Of a stretch of 64,000 bases of DNA, positions 56,846 through 64,000 are shown in pieces. Position 1 is the first letter of the stretch. The number at the start of each line of letters is the position of its first letter. Origin of the DNA: Gymnorhina tibicen (taxonomy: Eukaryota > Chordata > Aves > Passeriformes > Artamidae). The stretch is taken from the NCBI GenBank assembly GCA_013399875.1, contig VXAZ01001058.1, positions 982,692 through 1,046,691 on the forward strand. Direction: 5' to 3'. A model generated the notes under the pieces. It ran no database searches. It saw only the letters and a program-made list of their open reading frames with translations, and was not told the origin of the DNA. The translations under genes were made by a program, and so were the position numbers.

Positions 56846-59800
56846 CTACATTATTGGAACAAACAGAAAAAGAATAAAGAAGTCACTATTAATGCTATGG
56901 GCACAGCAATATATTAAGTAAGCTTAATCAAAACATTTTTCCTTAACAAACTCTGCTCTGACATTCAACTTTATGTCATTTTTGTTCAAGCAACCGGGGT
57001 TATTTACAAGGCTGTGTTTTTCCTGGAAGATATTTGTTACCTTCACCACTGTGAAGCCACAGGGACACTTCCAAGCAATGTAACACTCCATGGCCCAAGC
57101 CTTAGCAACGTAACTTCTGAAAATCAGCAGAAATGAAGGATGACCAGGAGCCTTCCTGACTGAGCTTCAACTTGTTATGCTGAAACCCTCCCTTTGAAGT
57201 GAGTGTGTCAGACCTTGCTCTCAGAGATTCTCAGACCCTTGCTCTGGAGAAAGGACACCAAGTGAAGAAAGCACAGATATGTCCAGCTAGTCAATGCTAC
57301 TAAAAATACAGAAGATCAAAAATTAATACATCAAGAATACATTGTGTTCCCTTTCTGTTTGATTGTGGGCTCAATTGCTTCTTGTCTTAGCTCACCCATT
57401 TATAAACCAGGCAAAGCATAATTGAAGTATAAGCAAAAAGCCACACAGAAATAATTACACAAATACCTTCACAGCCTGTTTTAAAAATCTCAGCTGCCAA
57501 AACAAAAAAAAAAACCTCAAATCCAACAACAACCGCCCCTTAGTGTCAGCTTACCCATTCATCTTTATATGCAATGGTTCCTCATATTGAAACATTGATG
57601 CAAAGACTGCCAAAGTCAAGAAACTGATTACAGACAGCTTTACTCCTCTCACTGAAAGCAGAACCAGTTATCGATGTTCCCGAGAAGATCAGCCAAAAAA
57701 CATATAGGGGAGAATCTGTGTTTAGATAGAAACGAGCACACTGCATCCAGTGATGTGGACTATTTACATCTTCAGTATCATAAAAACACCACAAGAATGT
57801 TCTCTGCTTATTCCGTATTGTTCCAGCTGATTTATTTCTCATCAAATATTAATTGTTCTGGCATTAAAATCCTGCTAACTCATCGGCTTCCCGGATAATG
57901 TCGGCTTTCATTTCCTGATTATTTCATAGCCTCCCAAGAAATGTAATTTTCTGTCCTGCAGAAGTTTGTCATTACTGCAGAAACTGGTGCTAAAAGTGCT
58001 GTAAAATGTCTGAAGGCCTTGGAAGGAATGCATTAGCACTATATCACAGAGAGCTCCATTGGCACAACATATGCTGCTGGATTTCTTCCTTATCCTAAAG
58101 AGGAACTCCTTTTAATTTTAATTCCACTGTTCGAAACAAGACCAATAAATTATAATAAATACTAATAAACAACAAAAATACAGCCACATTTTAAGCTCCT
58201 TATTTACACTGTCGAGCAGTCATTAACACCAGTTGCCCCATGAACCGGCTCCAAGTACCTGCCTTCCTCTTGACAGAGGTTCTCAATTTATATCTAACTA
58301 ATGATGCCCAAATCTCCCAGCTGTGGAAAGAAAATCTCTCGGGCAAATACTTGGGATGCTCGTGCATGTATTCCATAATTTCACAGGTGCTCATTAAATA
58401 GTCTAAAAGGATTTTTTCCCATCAGTGTTCCAATTACCATAAATCACTATCATGTACAAGCAATATGTTTGCATATTACAATTAATTTGAAAATAACTCT
58501 CTCAGGACATCAGGAATCAAGGAACTCAGCCAGGAATTCCAATCAAAAGTGTCTTCTTTTTTAAATATACTAGGGATGACTACTTTTCCTCCCCGGTTTC
58601 CACAGCTCCAGGTCTCACTGGGGAAGGGCAGCTGTTTCTGCAGGGACTCCCTCGAGTGTTCCACAGCTCACAAACTGGGGATTACCTCTACTACGTCAAA
58701 ATTCTTTTTTTTACAGATTTTTATTCTACTCAGGAGCACGTAAAAAATTTGCATCTTTAGAAGGAAAAATTACCAAATATTCCCAGAATAAGTCAAATTC
58801 CCAGATTTAAAAAGGCCTTAATCCCCTAAACATTCCATTGAGTTCGATATCATTAGTCACAGGCTTCAAATTATGCATATATGGAAATGCATGTCTGTAG
58901 AAGCAGAGTTTATTAGGTAATATTTAAGTACTGAAATTTACAGTGATATTTTCATATTTTCTAAATGACTTTTCAACTTTATAACCAAAAAAAGCAGACT
59001 ATGATTTTCACACATATGCTGTTACCAAGGAACATGATTAGAGAGCTATTGCAGGAGATTTGTTTTGAAGACTGATCTGTCTATGAAGTCACAGATGTCC
59101 CTGAACGACGCCAAGACAGAAGAGACACATTATCCATATCTTTTCTCCTCCTGGCAAGTATGTATTCACATTATTTTGCCATTTCATAAACAAGTACTTT
59201 CTGAATGAAAAATAAAAATTAATGCAGCTCCTGCTGTCTGGGAATCAAAGACAACACTGAAAATGCTAAATCTCAAGGCTACATTTTCTCTCTATCACAG
59301 TTCTTAATATAGAAAATAAATTTCCAAGTGTCTTAACTAATAGTGATCATTGCTTGGACCTAGAATTTGCCTTCCCCGATTTTTCCCTTCTACTGAAACT
59401 CTCGTGGAAGCCAATGCCATGACTTGGGAAGAATATTATTTCTAAAATGGAGTTGAGCTGTCAGATCCCAGATTTTGGGTGTTTTCCTAGGCAGAACCCA
59501 TCAGGGAGAACTTTAGCCATTCAATAAATGTGAAAGAGCACTTTTTAAAGCACATGATACTGGTCATTGCTTACACTGTGATACGTATACACATCTGAAT
59601 ATTGGACAAATTATTTCCCAGTCCCACTCATTTTAGTATTCAGGAAATGAATTTCTCTTTTGTTTAGCATATCTTTTCTACTCTTTGGAAATCACAAAGC
59701 TTGTAAGTGGAACTTTAAAGTGTGTTCTCTGGATCTATTCCGTGTGCAGAGAGATCCTGCTAAAAGGTACAACCCTTTTCTGACACATTTTCACTTAGAG

Positions 59801-60848
59801 ATTTCCATAGAAAAAACATTTTTCTCTAACACATCTACGAAATACCAAGTGATGTTTTACAATGTTTAGTTTTTTATTCCCTACGTTATTGATCACTACT
59901 TCTCACTTTTCCTGGCTAGCAGTCTTCCCTCCCTCAACATGAATCTGCAGTTCACAGGTTTTTTCATATAAGGAAACAGTTTTAGCGTTCCAAACACAGC
60001 CTGGCTGATGAGAAGGCACAGGAGTTAAAATTGTGCTTACATCTAAGGTATTATGGCTGTGAAACTTGCTCTGTATTCTGTGATGTCTTCCTCTCAGAAA
60101 CATTTATGTTCTAAATTTCAACTGATACTGATTTAATGGAATTACTTGCAGACAAAGAATGTTTGATTTCCAAAAAGTTCCCGGTAGGTGGATACACTGA
60201 CACTTCTTGAATGGCACAAAATAGGCTTCATCCAAAAATATTAATTATCTCTTTCCCTCAGCTGTCTGTTCTGCACAGCAGCTGTGCACCCGTTACTGTT
60301 AAATGTATAGGGCACAATTCAAAGCTTGTTAAGGGAGCAGAGTCATTCCACTGCCTCTTAGAAGCTTGGCCAGACCTGAATACGCACAATTCCCACTGAA
60401 GCTCATCAAATTATAAAAGTTGAAACCCTGCTTGAACTTCTGTTTTCTTTGTAAATTATTATTAATTTCATAATAATAGCAAGTTAATTTCATACTCGCT
60501 AAAACAACACGTCCCTCATTCTATTTCACTCTCAAACGTCTCCTTGAAACAACACAGACAAATTGTATCGGCATGAATGAACAGTGAATAAAATTCACTG
60601 TGAACCACAGAAATTAAAAACGTGAGCAAAGATGGGCACCAACTCCTACAGTCTCTGTGTTCTGAAGACAGTAACTGAGCTTTGGAAGGAACAAAGAACT
60701 CTGCAGGGCTTAAACCTGTGTTATGAACAGTTCTTGCAGCGCAGACCGCCCTGGGGAGCAGCAGCACCGAGGGCAGGCTGTGTGAGTGATGGCACCGCAC
60801 GCAGAGGTGTGGATGAGCACCTGCCCTGCAGGTTCCTGCTCTGGGAAC

Positions 60849-61003
60849 GGCCACGCAGGGCAATGCAGGAGCTCCCAGCACCTGAGAAACCCACGCAGGG
60901 CCATGCAGGGACCTCCCAACACCTGAGAAACCCACGCAGGGCCATGCAGGGACCTCCCAGCACCTGAGAAACCCACGCAGGACCGTGCAGGAGCTCCCAC
61001 GCC
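60849..61003. repeat. GC-rich minisatellite, 41-bp unit, about 3.7 copies
   Basis: The motif CACCTGAGAAACCCACGCAG begins at 60879, 60920 and 60961, an exact 41-bp period. A partial, more diverged copy precedes it (CACGCAGGG at 60852) and a partial copy ends it. The third copy carries GGACCGTGCAGG in place of GGCCATGCAGG. Because 41 is not a multiple of 3, all three - strand frames stay open, which explains the long ORFs here. Confidence 0.93.
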
Positions 61004-63639
61004 TGCCACAAGGAGAGGAGCATTCCCTGCCCTGGGATTGGAACGCTGGCAGACAGGGCAAGATGAAATGTTTGGGCTCAGAATTACTCCAATAAATGTC
61101 TAAGCGAAAAAATAATTGTCAAGAGCAATGATAAGCATCATTGAATTTGTGTTTTTAATTCTCTCGCAGTTGATTACCTGGAGATTTACAGAATGGCTGC
61201 CTCAACTGGCCAGTTAATGAGAGCCAAAACAATTTCTCCCTCTCCAGAAAATGTTTACATATTGGCAAAATACTTAATCTAAATCTTTCTAATTAACCTA
61301 TTAATTCCAGATTTCTGTTGCTCCTTACTACCAAGTAATAAAAGAGGAACAAAACATTTCAAGGGGCAGGGAAGACTAATTTCTTTTCTTTTGTGACACC
61401 CTCTTTGATCTCATTTCTAAGACTGAACAATGGCAGCCTAAGCAAAGACTTTTGCTTAGTGTTGTATTCTTTATTCATTGCTCATATTTTTTAAAGTGAT
61501 TAAAGATTATGCACACCAATAGGAATAAAGCCCACAGCACATTCATTATACCACTTGTTTTAGCAAGTTGATTTTTAGCCAAATTAGATTCTGGTACCTT
61601 TGTCACCACTTACTTTAAACTCAGGAAATTAATATCTTATTTATGAAAAGATGAAGCAGTTATTGGAAGAGCTGTAATATCATAAACAGAGTATACACTG
61701 TGATATTAAGCCATAAAATTAATCTATGCTGGCAAGTGCTCAGCCCGGAGACAATGTCACTGTTTCATTTATATTTAAACAAAAGTTCAATATTAAAAAA
61801 AAAAATTGAACAAATAAATTCCTAAGCTCGTACGCAGATACAACTGTAGCCAAATATTAATTGGAATATGTATTTTACGTGTATTAACATACATGACACA
61901 AAGTTTACCACACGCAAATAACCTCAGGTGTGGCAGATTAGTGTCAAAAGTGACATGCCCAAGCCTTTGGCCACATATACAGGTTTTGTGGGGGTTTTTT
62001 TAATGGCATAAAGTCTTAAGAAAACCAACACTGGATGGAAATACCTGCACAGGATGGTTTTAGTGATGACCTGACTAGCCTTTTAGTCAGGAAGATGGAC
62101 TTAATTGCTAGCTAATACTCTTTACTCTTTCCCTAATCAGAACTGTTTTCCTTCCCTGAACAGGCTCATTTATATTATTTCAATAAATAACATTTACAGA
62201 AGGTGGTAAGACAGGAGCTGAACATGACACAAGTTACTAACTCTCAAACTCTATTTCTGTTAGAATCCTTTACCCAGCTTTACTGTGAGCATGAATTAAG
62301 TTTATCTTTCACTCACTATTTTCTTTCTGTTTGAAGGTCTCTGTGCACGAGAAAACAGCGTCCACTTTGTGCAAGGAATTCCTACACTTTGTGTAAGGCA
62401 CTCCTGGGAAGCAACAGGACGCTGCAGTGGGTTGCTGTGCTCTGCACAGGCCACTGGAGATGTGCTCACACAGCTGCAAATGACTGATTAACGCGCTTAC
62501 GTTAAACCATCTGTCAGCTGAGCTGCTGCAGCTCACCCAGTCTATGCCCTCTCATCCTAAAACCCTCGTTATTTTAGGCCACCATCACGTGTCACAGCTG
62601 GAGCCACCAAAATTGCTGCTTGCCATGACTCAAGTAAAGGCACCTTGCTAAGGACTGTACCTCAGTGCAGTGTGCTCACATATCACTATTAATCTCAGTG
62701 GAATTAAAAGACAGTTTGAGGTAATATGTGAAGATTTGTTTCTCTGACTTATTCAGAGTTATTTTAACTAGAAACAAAGAAAAACCTGCTTTCCACTAGA
62801 TTAGCTCTGAATGGCTCCACAATCTAAATGTTTGTCTGACTTTCCTCAAAGTGGAATTGGAAAAAGGTAAGTAAATATTTAATTTGTAAAGGTAGAGTAA
62901 ATAACCTTATAGAGGAAAAATGAGCAGTGATGTCCCCAAGAATAACTAGTTTTGTATTATCCAGTGAGAGCAAAGGGTAAGATATGAAAGGAAATGCGGA
63001 CTCCCACAAAAACCACCATGCAGGAACTCTGCTGATATGCACAGGCACAAAAATATGTATATGTGTATACATATATAAACATAAGAATTTACTTGTTTTG
63101 TCTCAATATTTTAGTAACAATTATTGTTAATACATGTTTCAAATATTGTTCAGCTTTCTCTGGTCTTTATGCTCCCCTTGCTTTATATCTTCAGTGCCCG
63201 GGTGACTGACAGGAGCAGCAGATGTGTTCTGCCAGTACCTTTTACAGTAGAGTGGCCCTGCAGAAGCTAAGGCTGCACTTGGTATGACACAAGCAGTGTG
63301 AAAACCTAATGTCTGAGGATGTTTCTATGTATAACATTACATGTGAGATAATACACAGATCAAGTGCAGGGAAAACCGGTAATAGCAGAAGGCTATCCCA
63401 AGAGATTCATCCTAAGATAAACAACTAATCTGTGGATGACTTTTAGATAAGATGAAACCAAATCGTTATTTTGGGCCTCAAGAGGACAAAACCATTGGGA
63501 AATTGTTCCATTTTTACAGTGGATTTTTTTTTTTTTTTAATAGCTCAAATGCACAGTGAAGCCCTCAGCAATGCTGTCAGCCACGTCCTTTTACCACGTC
63601 ACAGAAGAAGTTAAATGGGGACATCAGCAATATTTCTGC

Positions 63640-64000
63640 CGTTCTGTTAGCCCGTGGAGCTTCCCAGCACTGCAGACCCGGGTCCGTCATCTCCACGAGA
63701 GCTGCATGTAGAACCCCCCAGCAAGGGCAGCCACTGGAGCGGCTCTTGCACAGCTGCTGCTGCTGCGGGATGGCTCCGGCACAGACCCTGCTTCGGGAGC
63801 TCCCTCCTGCCTTCCACGCTGCCGTCTGTCCCACCCTGGCCATTTCCCAGGGCGGCAGCCTCGGGACACCACCGGGCTGTGCCAGGCTGCGAGGGGCGGC
63901 CGGCGAGGGCCGCGGGGCAGCCCGCGAGAGCAGCCCCATCCTCCGCCAGCCAAGCGCCCCGAGCGCAGCGCTTCGGGACCCCCCGGCTGCCGCTGCCCCG
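63640..64000. promoter_or_regulatory. CpG island edge, probable GLT1D1 promoter region
   Basis: GC content rises steeply to the window end. I count about 20 CpGs in 63841-64000, a density typical of vertebrate promoter islands. GLT1D1 must start nearby on the - strand. In human the next gene, SLC15A4, is divergent from it, so the island may be shared. No TATA box is evident. Transcription start sites cannot be placed. Confidence 0.55.

Larger units (their letters stand above)
56846..64000 (-). other. GLT1D1: GLT1D1 intron 1 (partial) and possible upstream region
   Basis: This stretch runs from exon 2 to the window edge. I searched it for a first exon encoding the expected N-terminus (ending in a GNAVTA..R-like segment with a phase-2 donor) and found none. 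It contains the 41-bp minisatellite, an AT dinucleotide-like stretch near 63052-63078, a T-run at about 63524-63538, and the CpG-rich right edge. Confidence 0.6.

Noticed and set aside
58200..58394. 64-codon - strand ORF with a balanced amino-acid composition
   Set aside because: It looked like a possible extra exon, but GLT1D1 phases are complete without it and I found no matching protein segment. Flanking splice sites are not convincing.
60516..61061. 181-codon - strand ORF with repeated CWEVPAWPCVGFSG-like words
   Set aside because: The repeats come from the 41-bp minisatellite read in shifting frames. All three frames are open, so there is no sign of selection for a protein.

Overview
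The window looks like part of a bird genome. It holds spliced vertebrate genes with long introns and canonical GT-AG junctions. Two degraded CR1 LINE copies are present, one keeping the CR1 3' end with the ATTCTATG-type terminus. GC-rich, CpG-dense pockets sit in otherwise AT-rich non-coding DNA. No bacterial gene organisation is present. I recognise two protein-coding genes, and they converge tail to tail.

Left (1 to about 6.4 kb, + strand): the 3' end of TMEM132D, a single-pass neural membrane protein. The window has the last two coding exons (472-663 and 3523-4692), the membrane span and cytoplasmic tail, and a probable 3' UTR ending near an AATAAA at 6362. Middle (about 6.4 to 22 kb): an intergenic stretch with no gene I can name. 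It contains a 31-bp direct repeat, a possible MIR-like SINE relic, a splice-bounded 60-nt open segment (12209-12268), an orphan CpG-rich island (about 12.64-13.07 kb), and an AT-rich block with a perfect inverted SOX-type motif (13293-13306).

Right (23.7 kb to the window end, - strand): GLT1D1, a GT-B fold glycosyltransferase-like protein. Eleven coding exons (labelled 2-12 here) were placed with splice sites and phases that join without a break. They encode 318 residues plus stop. The first coding exon, expected to supply roughly the first 23-25 residues, was not found and probably lies beyond base 64000. The last few hundred bases are a CpG-rich island edge consistent with a nearby promoter. 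The introns hold both CR1 fragments, several GC-rich pockets and a 41-bp GC-rich minisatellite (about 60.85-61.0 kb).

The TMEM132D/GLT1D1 convergent order matches the human chr12q24 arrangement, which supports both gene names. The two genes are not known to act in one pathway. I found no evidence for a new multi-gene system. The most checkable oddities are the orphan CpG island with its neighbouring candidate exon, the in-frame tandem splice acceptor in GLT1D1 exon 7, and the minisatellite.
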